Both the position numbers and the translations under genes were made by a program. DNA of 64,000 nt from Polyangiaceae bacterium (GTDB lineage Bacteria > Myxococcota_A > Polyangia > Polyangiales > Polyangiaceae), in NCBI GenBank assembly GCA_016712345.1, contig JADJRH010000011.1, positions 2,294,001 to 2,358,000 of the forward strand. Reading direction: 5' to 3'. Under the pieces are notes generated by a model. The model saw only the letters and a program-made list of their open reading frames with translations, was not told where the DNA came from and ran no database searches. Shown in pieces: positions 37,181 to 46,864 of the stretch (positions within the stretch are counted from its first letter, which is position 1; each line of letters begins with the position of its first letter).

Positions 37181-38056
37181 ATGCGGACTGTTCAATTGTG
37201 TACTCTCTGGGCGGGCGTTGCCTGCGCGCTGAGTCTTGTTGGATGCAGCGCTGAAACAGCGTCGCTCACATCACCGGGCGATTGTTTTGTCGACGCACCG
37301 TGTGAAGACGACCCTTCGAAAACCTGTAAAGTGCCTTGCCCCAACAACAGCCCCGCGGGAGGTATCGCGGGAGGCACGGGTGGAACAGGTGGAACGTCGG
37401 GCACCGGAACAGCTGGATCCGCAGGCGCCGCCGTGATCGATGTGACGGGCAGCGTTGTTGAATTTGTGGACGCGACGTTTGACCAGACGGTGCCTTATTT
37501 TGACGAGATTACAGTCCACGCGGAAGGTCCAAGCGGTGAGGTCACCGCCAAAAGTGACAACGGTGAACTTCAACTTTTGTCGGTTTTTGAAGGGGCGCAG
37601 TGGATATGGGCTGAAAGTCCCACCCCTGTGCTCGGCTTTGCATACTCAACGTATTCTAGGCCGATATTGAGCGCGGGTACAAACTTGGTTGTTCAAGTTG
37701 TCCCCGTTGAAGTCATGCAAGACATCGCGACTCAAATCAACGTGTCGTCGCTTGACCAGGGCAGCGCCCATCTGGTGCTTCGCACGGTGGATTCGTCTGC
37801 CAATCCGCTTCAAGGCGTTACGGCGGGCGGTCTTTCAGGTGCGTCGGTAGGTTATGACGTGGGGCCGGGACAGTTTTTTTCAGGAGCAGACGGCACCGGT
37901 TCGCTCGGTCTCGCCGTGGTTCTCAACGTGGCCGTTCCGAGCAAAGGAACAGCCACAGTGAGCTTCACCGCCGAGGGAAATACATACTCGCTTGAAGTGC
38001 CTGTTGCGCCCGACTCGGTCACCTATACCGACGTGATCTTCGACGCATCCCCGTAG
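37181..38056 (+). CDS. Lipoprotein of unknown function
   Basis: About 291 residues. Starts at ATG 37181, 9 nt after lgt, with signal ALSLVGC. A short Cys-rich piece (CFVDAPCEDDPSKTCKVPC) and a Gly/Thr linker precede a C-terminal beta-rich domain of about 190 residues. No recognised family. Its nearness to lgt suggests shared transcription. Confidence 0.7.
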   Translation: MRTVQLCTLWAGVACALSLVGCSAETASLTSPGDCFVDAPCEDDPSKTCKVPCPNNSPAGGIAGGTGGTGGTSGTGTAGSAGAAVIDVTGSVVEFVDATFDQTVPYFDEITVHAEGPSGEVTAKSDNGELQLLSVFEGAQWIWAESPTPVLGFAYSTYSRPILSAGTNLVVQVVPVEVMQDIATQINVSSLDQGSAHLVLRTVDSSANPLQGVTAGGLSGASVGYDVGPGQFFSGADGTGSLGLAVVLNVAVPSKGTATVSFTAEGNTYSLEVPVAPDSVTYTDVIFDASP

Positions 38057-38071
38057 ATCAGCGGACTATCT

Positions 38072-38932
38072 TCACGCGCTTGTCAGGCGGCGTTCGGCAG
38101 CGAGAAGCGTGTTGTACATCAGACACGCAATCGTCATCGGCCCCACGCCGCCCGGCACCGGCGTGATCCACGAGGCCTTTTCTTTGGCCGCATCAAAGTC
38201 AACATCGCCGCACAGCTTGCCATCGTCGGTCCTGTTGATTCCAACGTCGATCACCACCGCGCCCGGCTTCACGTGATCCGCCCCGAGCATTTTCGCCTTG
38301 CCCACCGCGGCAACAAGCACATCGGCTTCCCGACAAACGGCCGGCAAATCTTTGGTTCGCGAGTGGGCGATCGTCACGGTGGCGTGCTCCGCCAGAAGCA
38401 ACAGCGCCATCGGCTTTCCAACAATGTTGCTGCGGCCCACCACCACAGCGCGGGCGCCTTTCAAGTCGGTTCCACATTCTTTCAACAAGCGCATGCACCC
38501 GAGAGGTGTACACGGCACAAGCGCCGGACGACCGCTCATCAAAAGGCCTGAATTGAGTGCATGAAACCCGTCAACATCTTTGCTCGGATCGATTGTTTCA
38601 AGCACGCGATCTTCACGAATATGTTTGGGTAACGGCAGTTGAACCAAAATCCCGTCCACGTTCGGGTCGGCGTTGAGTTGCCTCACAAGGTCGAGCAACT
38701 CCGCTTCAGAGGTGCTTTCAGGCAGCTTGTGAAGGCGGCTTCGCATACCCGCTTCGGTCGCTGTTTTTTCTTTGTTTCGTGTGTACACAACGCTCGCCTG
38801 GTTTTCACCGACAAGCACCACGTCGAGACCGGGCGGCCGTCCCAGCCGCGCCACAAACTCGGCCACGTTCTGAGTTACCTCGCCGCGCACCTTCTGGGCG
38901 ATGGCCTTTCCGTCGATGATTTGCGCACTCAT
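38072..38932 (-). CDS. folD: Methylenetetrahydrofolate dehydrogenase/cyclohydrolase
   Basis: 286 residues. The FolD signatures are clear: YTRNKEKTATEAGM with the catalytic Lys, DGILVQLPLP, VVGRSNIVGKPMA and PVPGGVGPMT. Provides 10-formyl-THF and NADPH for purine and initiator-tRNA formylation. Convergent with the preceding lipoprotein and divergent from pncB, with a 47-bp gap between starts. Confidence 0.96.
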   Translation of the reverse strand: MSAQIIDGKAIAQKVRGEVTQNVAEFVARLGRPPGLDVVLVGENQASVVYTRNKEKTATEAGMRSRLHKLPESTSEAELLDLVRQLNADPNVDGILVQLPLPKHIREDRVLETIDPSKDVDGFHALNSGLLMSGRPALVPCTPLGCMRLLKECGTDLKGARAVVVGRSNIVGKPMALLLLAEHATVTIAHSRTKDLPAVCREADVLVAAVGKAKMLGADHVKPGAVVIDVGINRTDDGKLCGDVDFDAAKEKASWITPVPGGVGPMTIACLMYNTLLAAERRLTSA

Positions 38933-38979
38933 GGCGCGCAGGTTAGCGCGAGTTGACCTCGCCTCGGTGACCCATTCTC

Positions 38980-40342
38980 ATGCGCCCAATGGATGCACTG
39001 CGCACCGACCTCTACCAGCTCACCATGGCCGCGGGCTATTTCCACCGCGGCAAACAGAGCGACATCGCCACCTGCGAGATGTTCGTCAGGCGTGTACCCA
39101 AAGCTCGCCGCTACCTCGTGGCCATGGGCAAAGAGCGCGTCCTCGACTACCTCGAAGCCCTGTCTTTTTCGAAGGAAGAAATTGACTACCTCGCAACAGT
39201 GCCCGCCCTGAAAGATGCAATGACGCCCGATTTTAAGGCGTATCTGGCAAACTTTCGGTTCACCGGTGATGTGTGGGCCGCTCCCGAAGGAACCATTGTC
39301 TTCGCGAACGAGCCTCTTTTTCGCATTACAGCCCCCATTATCGAAGCGCAGATCGCGGAGACGTTTCTTCTCTCCACCGTGAACCACGCCACCATGATCG
39401 CGTCGAAAGCCGCGCGCATTGTGAGAGCCGCGGGCAACGCGGGAGTGATGGAGTTTGGAACCCGTCGCACCCACTCTGCCGCGGCGATTGACGCGGCCCG
39501 AGATGCATGTGCCGCCGGATTTATCGCCACATCCAACGTGCAGGCCGGCATGAAATACGGGCTTCGGGTGATGGGCACGGCGGCCCACATGGACCATGGC
39601 GCACCCCTCGGAAGAAGCTGCGTTTGAGGGCTACGCGGCGGTGTTTCCAAGCGCCACCATCCTCCTCATCGACACGTACGACACCCTTCGCGGAGCGGAG
39701 CGCGCGGCCAAGATCGCACGTGAAAAGCTCGCGGGTGTACGCCTCGATTCAGGCGACTTGCTGACACTTTCGCGAGGTGTACGCAACGTGCTCGACGAAC
39801 ACGGGTGTACACAGGCAAAAATCGTCGCTTCAGGCGATCTGAATGAGTACAAAATTGAAGCGCTTCGAAAAGAAAACGCGCCCATCGATCTCTACGGCGT
39901 GGGCACCGATCTTGTGTGCTCCATCGACGCCCCGGCGCTCGGCGGTGTGTACAAATTGGTGGAGCACCAATCCGGTGGAAAAACGATGGCGATTGCCAAG
40001 TTCTCAGAAGGGAAGGGCACCTTGCCGGGTGCGCACCAAGTCTACCGTTACCAAAGATCTGACGGGATATCCGACGTGATCGCGCTCGCCGATGAAAATG
40101 GATCGGACCTGGGTGAAGGCGTGTGTACACCGCTTCTTGAAGAGGTGATGAAGGCCGGATCTCGAACGAGGGCGGGCGACTCTGTGGAAACGATTTCTGC
40201 GCGCGTCAAAGAAGGACTGGACGCTCTGTCGCCCGACGCTCTTCTGCTCGCGGAAGGCCCTGTTGCGCTCACAGCGAGTGTTTCGCCGAAACTCGCCTCT
40301 CTTGTGGAAACGGTGCGAGCACGATTTGTGGCGGACGGATGA
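38980..40342 (+). CDS. pncB: Nicotinate phosphoribosyltransferase, frameshifted
   Basis: Converts nicotinate and PRPP to nicotinate mononucleotide, the first step of NAD salvage. N-terminal DLYQLTMAAGY and the EFGTRR block are in the first part. The second part, in another frame, has LIDTYDTLRG, VRLDSGDL and the GVGTDL phosphate-binding block. The frames meet at about 39590-39592 inside the conserved GTxAHSWxM segment: here HM-D, where two lost bases (TG) would restore HMWTMAHPSEEAAF. Followed at 22 bp by pncA, so NAD salvage is an operon. Confidence 0.88.
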
Positions 40343-40364
40343 GCCGACGAAAGGAGATCTCCCT

Positions 40365-41036
40365 GTGACGACAAGTGATCGAGTGCTGGTGGACGTGGAC
40401 GTTCAAGTGGACTTTTGCGAACCGAACGGGGCGCTCTACGTTCCCAGCTCACCCAACGACCTGTTTCGCGATCTCATTTCGTGGGCGGTAAAAAAAGACG
40501 TGCCGATCTTGGGAAGCGTCGATTCGCACGCGTACGACGCGTGGGAATTTGCTTCGAGCAAAAGTTTGGGGCCAAACGGTCAAAAGCCCAATTTCCCCGA
40601 TCATTGCGTAAAAGGTACCCCCGGTTGGCTCAAGGTATCGGGCACTCTGCCAAGCCGGTTTCGCTTTATCCCCAACGTGCCAAATCTCTCCATCGGCAAC
40701 TTCGTGGGTGAGCTTTTGCGTGGTGAAACGCAGGGCTTTTACTTTGAAAAGGAAGTGTACAGCTTTTTTGCAAACCCCATCGCCGATCACTTTTTGCAAG
40801 CGTACACATCCATGCTCGCGCACGCTCCCGAGTTTTTCGTGTTTGGAGTTGCCACCGATTACTGCGTAAAGGCCGCAGCGCTCGGCCTTGCCGAAAGAGG
40901 CTACAAAACAGCCTTGTTGGTTGACGCAATCGCCGGGATCACCCCGCAGGGTACACAAGCCGCCCTTAACGAAATGGAGCGCGCAGGTGTACGCATCACG
41001 ACCACGACAGAACTGCTCGCCGGAGCTTCGGCATGA
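40365..41036 (+). CDS. pncA: Nicotinamidase
   Basis: About 223 residues of the isochorismatase-like fold. GTG 40365 is chosen because AGGAG lies about 9 nt upstream. The catalytic triad is visible: Asp in DVQVDFC, Lys in HCVKGTPGW and Cys in VATDYCVKAA. It converts nicotinamide to nicotinate, the substrate of the gene before it. The stop overlaps the coaE start as ATGA. Confidence 0.92.
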   Translation: MTTSDRVLVDVDVQVDFCEPNGALYVPSSPNDLFRDLISWAVKKDVPILGSVDSHAYDAWEFASSKSLGPNGQKPNFPDHCVKGTPGWLKVSGTLPSRFRFIPNVPNLSIGNFVGELLRGETQGFYFEKEVYSFFANPIADHFLQAYTSMLAHAPEFFVFGVATDYCVKAAALGLAERGYKTALLVDAIAGITPQGTQAALNEMERAGVRITTTTELLAGASA

Positions 41037-41644
41037 GCATCACGTTTGGTCTGACAGGTGGTCTTGCTTCGGGAAAAAGTGCGGTCGCACGCATGTTGCG
41101 CGACCTCGGGGTCAAGGTGATCGATGCCGACCTTCTCGCTCGGGAGGTGGTTGAGAAAGGCACCGAAGGGCTGAGTGCCGTTGTGGCAGAATTTGGGGCC
41201 GACGTGCTTGCGCCCGACGGTTCGCTCGACAGGGCAAAACTCGGCGAAATCGTGTTTTCAGATCCCGAAAAGCGTCGAGCGCTCAACCGCATTGTTCATC
41301 CGCGCATTGGGATGTTAACCGCCGAGCGCATTGCGCAATTCACCGAAGCCGGTCATCCGCTCATCTGCTACGAGGCCGCGCTTCTTGTTGAAAATGGCCT
41401 TGTCGAAGCGTTTCGACCGTTGGTTGTGGTGGCGCTCCCCGAAGAGCTACAGGTCAAACGCGCCATGGTGCGCGACAACGTCGCCGAAGAAAGTGTACGC
41501 GCTCGCCTCGCGGCTCAACTCCCGCTTTCGGCCAAGATCGCGGCCGCCGACTACGTGATCGACAACAGCGGTGATGAAACTTCCACGCGACAGCAGGTGG
41601 CCGATGTCGTCGCGGCAATCCAATCCAAAACGACAAAGAAGTGA
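41033..41644 (+). CDS. coaE: Dephospho-CoA kinase
   Basis: 203 residues. P-loop GGLASGKSAV, followed by DADLLAREVV and HPRIG, all typical of CoaE, the last enzyme of coenzyme A synthesis. Overlaps pncA by 4 nt, giving a pncB-pncA-coaE cofactor block. A diverged dispersed repeat follows the stop. Confidence 0.94.
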   Translation: MSITFGLTGGLASGKSAVARMLRDLGVKVIDADLLAREVVEKGTEGLSAVVAEFGADVLAPDGSLDRAKLGEIVFSDPEKRRALNRIVHPRIGMLTAERIAQFTEAGHPLICYEAALLVENGLVEAFRPLVVVALPEELQVKRAMVRDNVAEESVRARLAAQLPLSAKIAAADYVIDNSGDETSTRQQVADVVAAIQSKTTKK

Positions 41645-41654
41645 CAGCAGCCTC

Positions 41655-41743
41655 GACGTTTGTGAAGGACGGTTTCAGGCCTTGTCGCGAGGCGCGGGAA
41701 ACCCTCGTCGGTCGCCCAGCGGGATTGGAAAAAGCGCGGCGCC
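41655..41743 (+). repeat. Dispersed repeat, diverged copy C
   Basis: GACGTTTGTGAAGGACGGTT and then CAGGCCTTGTCG match copy A closely. It also shares the CAGTCTTGTCG and AAAAGCG.G.GGCGC parts with copies B and D. It lies just after coaE, in the gap before the GT87 gene. Confidence 0.7.
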
Positions 41744-41826
41744 ACTGACGACGATCCACCGCGCCGAGAGGCTCTTTGTTAAAACAAGGTTTCCGTGCGC
41801 GCCCCAAATGTACACAAACCGAACGC

Positions 41827-43182
41827 ATGAAAAGCCCCAACTTGAACCCGCGCCGAGATGACAAGAAGGCCCGGGGAGAACTGAATACACCGGCCAAATT
41901 GCTGGCCATTGGGCTCATTCCGGCGTGTGTACTCATGATACTCTCGGTGATTCAGGCCGAGGTGATTCACGGGACGTGGGACAGGCTCAACGCGGTGCTC
42001 GCGATTGTGCATCCGGCGCGCTCCAACGTGAACGACGCGTTGCCGGCAATGGCCGCGGCGCGAAGCCTTTTGGAGACGCCGAACGCTCCGATTTACGACA
42101 TGACAAAAACCGACACCGCGGCGTTTTTGTATCCGCCCATTGCTGCGGTTTTGTACATCCCACACGTTGTTCAAGAAGAGTTCTCTTCGTGGTCGCTCGT
42201 GAGCACCAATCGGCTTGTTTTTCTGCTGATTGCAATGCTTGTTGCGGCGGCTTGGACCGGGCGCAGAAGGTGGCCGTCCGCGGTTGAGGCGATGGGTACA
42301 CTTGTACTCATGGCGGTATTTCTGCCGATCGCGCGCTCGCTCGAACTCAACCAAGCGTCGCTTTATGTGGCACTTTTTTTGGGGGCCGCATGGGTAAGCC
42401 TTGACCGTGGATTCGACGTGGCGGCGGGGCTCTTTCTCGCTCTTGCAGGCGCCGTAAAACCGCACTTGTTCGCGGTGGCGCCACTGCTTGTATTCCACGC
42501 GCGAAAGACAGCCATTTCGGCGGCGATCGGAGCGGTGTTTTTGGGTCTGACTTCGCTCCTTGTTGCCGGTGTTGAAAACCACGTGACGTACATCACTCAC
42601 GTGTTGCCCACCGCGTCGCGTGGGTACGCGTTTTTCCCAAACCAGTCGATGGGAGGCTTTTTGCACAGGCTTTTGACCGATGCGCCTCTCGATGTGTTTG
42701 AGCTTTCGGCTCCCAATCCGCTTGTCCAACGGATGACGGCGGCGGTGGGTGCGGCGTTTTATGTGAGCACGTTTGGCCTTGTTTTAAAGGCGCGGGCGCA
42801 CAAGTGGATGCGTCGCGAAGTGCTCGCGCTCGCATGGTTTGTGACCACAATGATCGCTCCAATTGCGTGGGGTCATCACTACGCCGCGGCGGTTTTTCCG
42901 CTCGTTTGGCTCATCGGTCGAACACAGCGGGGCTTGGAAAAAGATGTTTCGCGCCTTGCGCCGACGGCGTTTGGCTGCGCGCTTCTGGGTTCTTACTTCG
43001 TTGTGACCGGTCTGAGCGGGACGGGAGCACGCCTGTTTGCGTCGTATGGACTCGTTGGGGCGCTGCTCAGTGCGGGGGCCTTTGGGCGGTCGCTTTGGGT
43101 TGTTGCGCGGTCGCCCGGGGCTGAATTGGCGGCTGTTTCCGAAAGGGATGCCGAGCCTGTTTTAACGCGCCTGCGCGATTGA
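41827..43182 (+). CDS. GT87-like membrane mannosyltransferase (DUF2029)
   Basis: About 451 residues with roughly ten membrane helices. The layout follows the DUF2029/GT87 family (PimE-like polyprenyl-phosphate-mannose transferases). A catalytic-type acidic first loop comes early (AEVIHGTWDRL), FLYPPIAAVL follows, and the NQASLYVALFLGAAW segment is typical. The start is the ATG at 41827; an open frame 51 nt upstream adds basic residues only. The acceptor (a cell-wall glycan, lipid or protein) cannot be told from sequence. Confidence 0.8.
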   Translation: MKSPNLNPRRDDKKARGELNTPAKLLAIGLIPACVLMILSVIQAEVIHGTWDRLNAVLAIVHPARSNVNDALPAMAAARSLLETPNAPIYDMTKTDTAAFLYPPIAAVLYIPHVVQEEFSSWSLVSTNRLVFLLIAMLVAAAWTGRRRWPSAVEAMGTLVLMAVFLPIARSLELNQASLYVALFLGAAWVSLDRGFDVAAGLFLALAGAVKPHLFAVAPLLVFHARKTAISAAIGAVFLGLTSLLVAGVENHVTYITHVLPTASRGYAFFPNQSMGGFLHRLLTDAPLDVFELSAPNPLVQRMTAAVGAAFYVSTFGLVLKARAHKWMRREVLALAWFVTTMIAPIAWGHHYAAAVFPLVWLIGRTQRGLEKDVSRLAPTAFGCALLGSYFVVTGLSGTGARLFASYGLVGALLSAGAFGRSLWVVARSPGAELAAVSERDAEPVLTRLRD

Positions 43183-43266
43183 GTTTGTTCGCCTGACATT
43201 TCTTATCCGAGCACCCGTGGCGCTTTGGCACAAAGAGGTGCACGATCGGCTTGCCGCGGGCCGCAC

Positions 43267-44133
43267 ATGGAAAGAGCCGACGAAAGCTTCGACGAAGTCA
43301 CCATGAAGCGCGAGATGCTCCACGCCGAGGGCGAGGGACCGGCGCTGCTCGCGGCCGGCGGAGCGTCCCATCCGGGCCGATCTCGGCATCGCAACGAAGA
43401 CGCGTTTGAAATTGTCGAAGCGCGCGGCCTTGCCGTGGTGAGCGACGGCTTGGGTGGACACCCCGCCGGAGACATTGCGTCGCGGATGACGGTTGACGAA
43501 ATCGCCTCAAAAAGTTGGGAATTTGATCTGGATCCCACTCAACCCGACGGAGGTGAAAACGCGCCTGTCGGTCCGCTTGAAGTGCTGCGTTTGTGTGTAC
43601 AACACGCAAACCGCACGATCCACGCGGCGGGTGTTCAATACCCGGTATGCGCAGGCATGGGGGCGACGGTTGCGGCGCTCCTGATGGTTCGAGGCTTTGT
43701 GTACATCGCGCACGTGGGCGATTCGCGGGTGTACCGTTTGCGCGGGCGAAAGTTGGAGCGTTTGACGGAGGATCATTCGCGGGCGGCTGAATACCTAAGA
43801 GCGCATGGAAAAGAGGCTGATCCCGCGGTGCGCAAGCGGCACGAACATACGCTGACACGTTGTCTCGGGGCGCGCGCGGAGGTGGCGGTCGATCTGCGCG
43901 CCGAGAAATGTGAACTCGACGATGTGTACCTTTTGTGCAGCGACGGCTTGTGGAGTGTTGTGGACGAAAAGGCGATCGTGCGCGTGCTTTTGTCGGAAAC
44001 CGATCCAGGCGCGGCGGCGGAAAAGCTCGTTGACTGCGCAAACCGGGCGGGTGGGCCCGACAACGTGACGGTGGTGGTTGTGAAACCCGCTCAGCTTGAC
44101 GGTACAGAAACAACGCTGCCTGAAGAGGACTAA
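43267..44133 (+). CDS. PP2C-type Ser/Thr protein phosphatase
   Basis: About 288 residues. PP2C motifs with metal-binding Asp residues: RHRNEDAF, VVSDGLGGHPAG, YIAHVGDSRVY, LLCSDGLW and GGPDNVTVVVV. Counterpart to the Hanks kinases in this window. Start ATG 43267. Its stop overlaps the stop of the convergent small lipoprotein gene. Confidence 0.93.
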   Translation: MERADESFDEVTMKREMLHAEGEGPALLAAGGASHPGRSRHRNEDAFEIVEARGLAVVSDGLGGHPAGDIASRMTVDEIASKSWEFDLDPTQPDGGENAPVGPLEVLRLCVQHANRTIHAAGVQYPVCAGMGATVAALLMVRGFVYIAHVGDSRVYRLRGRKLERLTEDHSRAAEYLRAHGKEADPAVRKRHEHTLTRCLGARAEVAVDLRAEKCELDDVYLLCSDGLWSVVDEKAIVRVLLSETDPGAAAEKLVDCANRAGGPDNVTVVVVKPAQLDGTETTLPEED

Positions 44134-44486
44134 CCTCCGCTGCCGCCCGTCCCCGCGACGGCGCAGTCTGAATAGGCTTGAAACGTTGTTTCACACGGGG
44201 CGAGTGGGTCACAATTTCCCGATTCCCACGTGTCGATAAAACACTCGATCAGGGCGACGTATTCTTCGTCGCAGCCGTCGGGAATGGTGAGGTCAATACC
44301 TGTACAACCCAGTTCGCAGTCGGGAATTTCACCGCAGTTTGAGTTGAGTGCGGCGTCGCATAGGTCTTTGCAGGCCTCTGCGGGTGTTTTTTGTCCCTGC
44401 GGCTTTTCAACAAGCACTTTGCCGCCGCACGAAGCGACAAAGAGGGCGAGACAAGAAGCAAACCAAATTGAAGCGCGAGCCTTCAT
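44130..44486 (-). CDS. Small Cys-rich lipoprotein
   Basis: About 118 residues, lipoprotein signal ending FVASC from ATG 44486. The mature part has a regular Cys pattern (ACKDLCDA, NCGEIPDC, LGCTG, CDEEY, IECF, NCDPLAPC, SDC) and a Gly-rich end. This is close to the Cys-module type seen in the lipoprotein at 20204-21019. Unknown function. Stops overlap the PP2C gene (convergent). Confidence 0.72.
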   Translation of the reverse strand: MKARASIWFASCLALFVASCGGKVLVEKPQGQKTPAEACKDLCDAALNSNCGEIPDCELGCTGIDLTIPDGCDEEYVALIECFIDTWESGNCDPLAPCETTFQAYSDCAVAGTGGSGG

Positions 44487-44585
44487 GACCACCGAGTCTT
44501 GCACGGTTCGGCGCGCATTTCCCAGTTCTCAGGCAATTGCGTGCGCCGCCGCCCGATGCCAACCACTCCGGTTTTTTTGCGAACG

Positions 44586-45113
44586 TTATTGGAGCGGCAA
44601 GAGCACGGTTCGGTCGCGGGCCGATGTTTTGGCGATGAGCTGATCGCTGCGCAAATAAAGGGTGAGTTTGGTTTCACCGAGCGATTTGCTCGTGACGGCG
44701 AACCCGGGGCGGTCGCACGTGCGCGGCAGCTCGCCCGGTCCGAGAGTGAGCGCCACTTCGGCCTCGTCTCCAGCCCACGCGTACCGCACAACCCCTCTTA
44801 GATCGCCTTTGGCTTTGCAGCGAAACGGTCCCAACTTTGTTGTGTACACCTCGTCGCGTTCAATGTGTACATCTACCCGGTTGTCGTCCTTGAGGATAAA
44901 CGTTCGCCGCGTCACCACATGAAATTCTGAAACGCCGTTGGGATCCCCTTCGAGAAAGCCTTCTTCGGAAACGGTATCTCCCCATTGGGTGGCCACGCGT
45001 CGCACTTGAACACCGGCGCTTTCGCGGGCGACTTTGGGCGGTGGCGCGCTGTCGTTTCCACAACCGACGAGGAGTCCGACAGCAGCGAGTAGCAGGAGCA
45101 AACGCGCGCGCAC
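44586..45113 (-). CDS. Lipoprotein of unknown function
   Basis: 175 residues with a lipoprotein signal (LLLLLAAVGLLVGC) from the first Met. The mature part is a beta-rich domain with two Cys and no recognised family. Same direction as the small lipoprotein after it, with a 99-bp gap. Confidence 0.7.
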   Translation of the reverse strand: MRARLLLLLAAVGLLVGCGNDSAPPPKVARESAGVQVRRVATQWGDTVSEEGFLEGDPNGVSEFHVVTRRTFILKDDNRVDVHIERDEVYTTKLGPFRCKAKGDLRGVVRYAWAGDEAEVALTLGPGELPRTCDRPGFAVTSKSLGETKLTLYLRSDQLIAKTSARDRTVLLPLQ

Positions 45114-45601
45114 GCGACCACGCTATCGAAAGTTCACACTGCCACGCAACGACCTGAAACGCCCTGCCACCCGTGACGTCTCTTCACCACGGACTCGTGG
45201 TCGCTGACACCGCCGCGCAACGACCTGAAACTTCCCTTTAGCGGAACGTTCTGCAAGGCACGGATCCAGTCTTGTCGAGACGTTTGGGACACCCTTGCCC
45301 GTCGCCAAGCGGAAAAGCGAACAGCGTGGCGCGTCGGGTTCTCCAGATGGAGTTCTGTGGCGAGCGCAGCCACGACGAAAACGAGAGACCGGCGAGACCG
45401 GTGGATGGCGACGTGATGGACATCTCAAGTCGCCGGACCTCCCAGAACGGGCTCTTTCTGCTGCATCGACAACTCAACCGCAACGAGTTACTCGCCGTTC
45501 GAATGAGGCGCATGCGCCGCTGGGGAACTCCGTGGTGAAGAGACGTCGCAGGCATCCAGGCGCTTCAGGTCTTGGCATGACGCGTCAGCGGTCGCTCTGG
45601 A
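45114..45601. other. Intergenic region holding repeat copy D
   Basis: No gene is seen. Two short direct repeats of GCAACGACCTGAAAC lie at about 45143 and 45218, followed by the 306-bp repeat. Confidence 0.6.
45229..45534 (+). repeat. Dispersed 306-bp repeat, copy D
   Basis: By eye identical to 16207-16513 apart from one missing T in a T-run. Same orientation, 29 kb away, in another intergenic gap. Confidence 0.95.
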
Positions 45602-46864
45602 TTACTCGAATCGAAGCGCGTCGATTGGGTCAAGCCTGGAGGCTTTTCGAGCTGGGTAGAGGCCGAAAACAACGCCCACGAACGCGCTGAACGCAAAGGA
45701 GATTGCAATCACGTCGGGTTGAACGAGGAGCGGCCAGCCAAACCGAACGGCGAGCCAGCGGGCGACTCCCACGCCGAGCGCCACCCCCAAAAGCCCGCCC
45801 ATCATCGCCAAAGCAAGGGCTTCGATGAGAAATTGAAGGAGAATGTTGCGCGGTTTTGCGCCGATTGCCATGCGTACACCTATCTCGCGCGTTCGCTCGG
45901 TGACGCTTACGAGCATGATGTTCATGATTCCAATGCCACCCACGAGAAGTGAAACGGCGGCCACGCTCGCGAGAAGGGTTGTCATTGTTTCGGTGCCTTC
46001 CTGCTGCGCACCTGCGATTTCGGCGAGGTTTCGTATAGAAAAATCATCATCGGCGCGCGGCCCGATGCGATGTCGATCGCGCAGGAGCGCGGTGATGTCT
46101 TTTTGAGCGCGGCTTGTTGTTTCAGCCGACGTCGCGGCCACAAAGATGTTTCCTGGGATGTACTTTCCAAGCCCGCTCTGAATATTTTGAGCGAACGTTG
46201 TCATGGGTATAAACGCCGTGTCGTCATAGTCTTGACCTTGGGCAGATTGACCTTTTCGAATGGCAACACCCACCACTTCAAATGGCTTTCCACCAATGCG
46301 AACCGTGTTGCCCACGGGGTCTGAATTGGCGCCGAAGAGTTTTTCAACAACAGTTTGACCCAGCACAACCACCTTGGCGCCGCTGTCGATATCACTTTGG
46401 GTAAACGCCGCACCAAGCGCCATTGGCCAGGTTCGAATTTCAAAATATTCGGGGGTTGTGCCGATAATTTGAGTTGTCCAGTTAGACTCTTCGCCGACAA
46501 TCGATTGACTGGATCGGAGTTGAGGAGCCGCGGCTTTGACGGTAGAAATTTCGGTTTTAATTGCCTGGAGATCATCCCATGTGAGGGTGGGTTGAGAGCC
46601 GAATCCGCCTCGAACGCCGCCGGCGGATGTGGAACCTGACATGACGATCAGGAGGTTGGTTCCCATGGCGGCAAACGCCGACTCAACTTGGGCTTTGGCT
46701 CCGGCGCCGATGGCCATCATTGCGATGACGGCACCCACTCCGATAATGATTCCGAGCGTGGTGAGAAACGAGCGCATTTTGTTTCGCCACAGCGCTCGCA
46801 GGGCCACTTTCAGGGTTGAAAAGAGGTTGAGTCCGCCGCGCCTCTTTCGTTTTTCAAAGTTCAT
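45602..46864 (-). CDS. macB: MacB-like ABC transporter permease
   Basis: 420 residues of the MacB_PCD/FtsX family. N-terminal helix SFLTTLGIIIGVGAVIAMMA, large periplasmic domain, and three C-terminal helices (LVGGIGIMNIMLVSVTERTREIG is the hallmark segment). Unlike E. coli MacB, the ATPase is a separate gene, which overlaps it by 4 nt. Exports peptides, lipopeptides or lipoproteins across the envelope with a TolC-like channel. Confidence 0.92.
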   Translation of the reverse strand: MNFEKRKRRGGLNLFSTLKVALRALWRNKMRSFLTTLGIIIGVGAVIAMMAIGAGAKAQVESAFAAMGTNLLIVMSGSTSAGGVRGGFGSQPTLTWDDLQAIKTEISTVKAAAPQLRSSQSIVGEESNWTTQIIGTTPEYFEIRTWPMALGAAFTQSDIDSGAKVVVLGQTVVEKLFGANSDPVGNTVRIGGKPFEVVGVAIRKGQSAQGQDYDDTAFIPMTTFAQNIQSGLGKYIPGNIFVAATSAETTSRAQKDITALLRDRHRIGPRADDDFSIRNLAEIAGAQQEGTETMTTLLASVAAVSLLVGGIGIMNIMLVSVTERTREIGVRMAIGAKPRNILLQFLIEALALAMMGGLLGVALGVGVARWLAVRFGWPLLVQPDVIAISFAFSAFVGVVFGLYPARKASRLDPIDALRFE

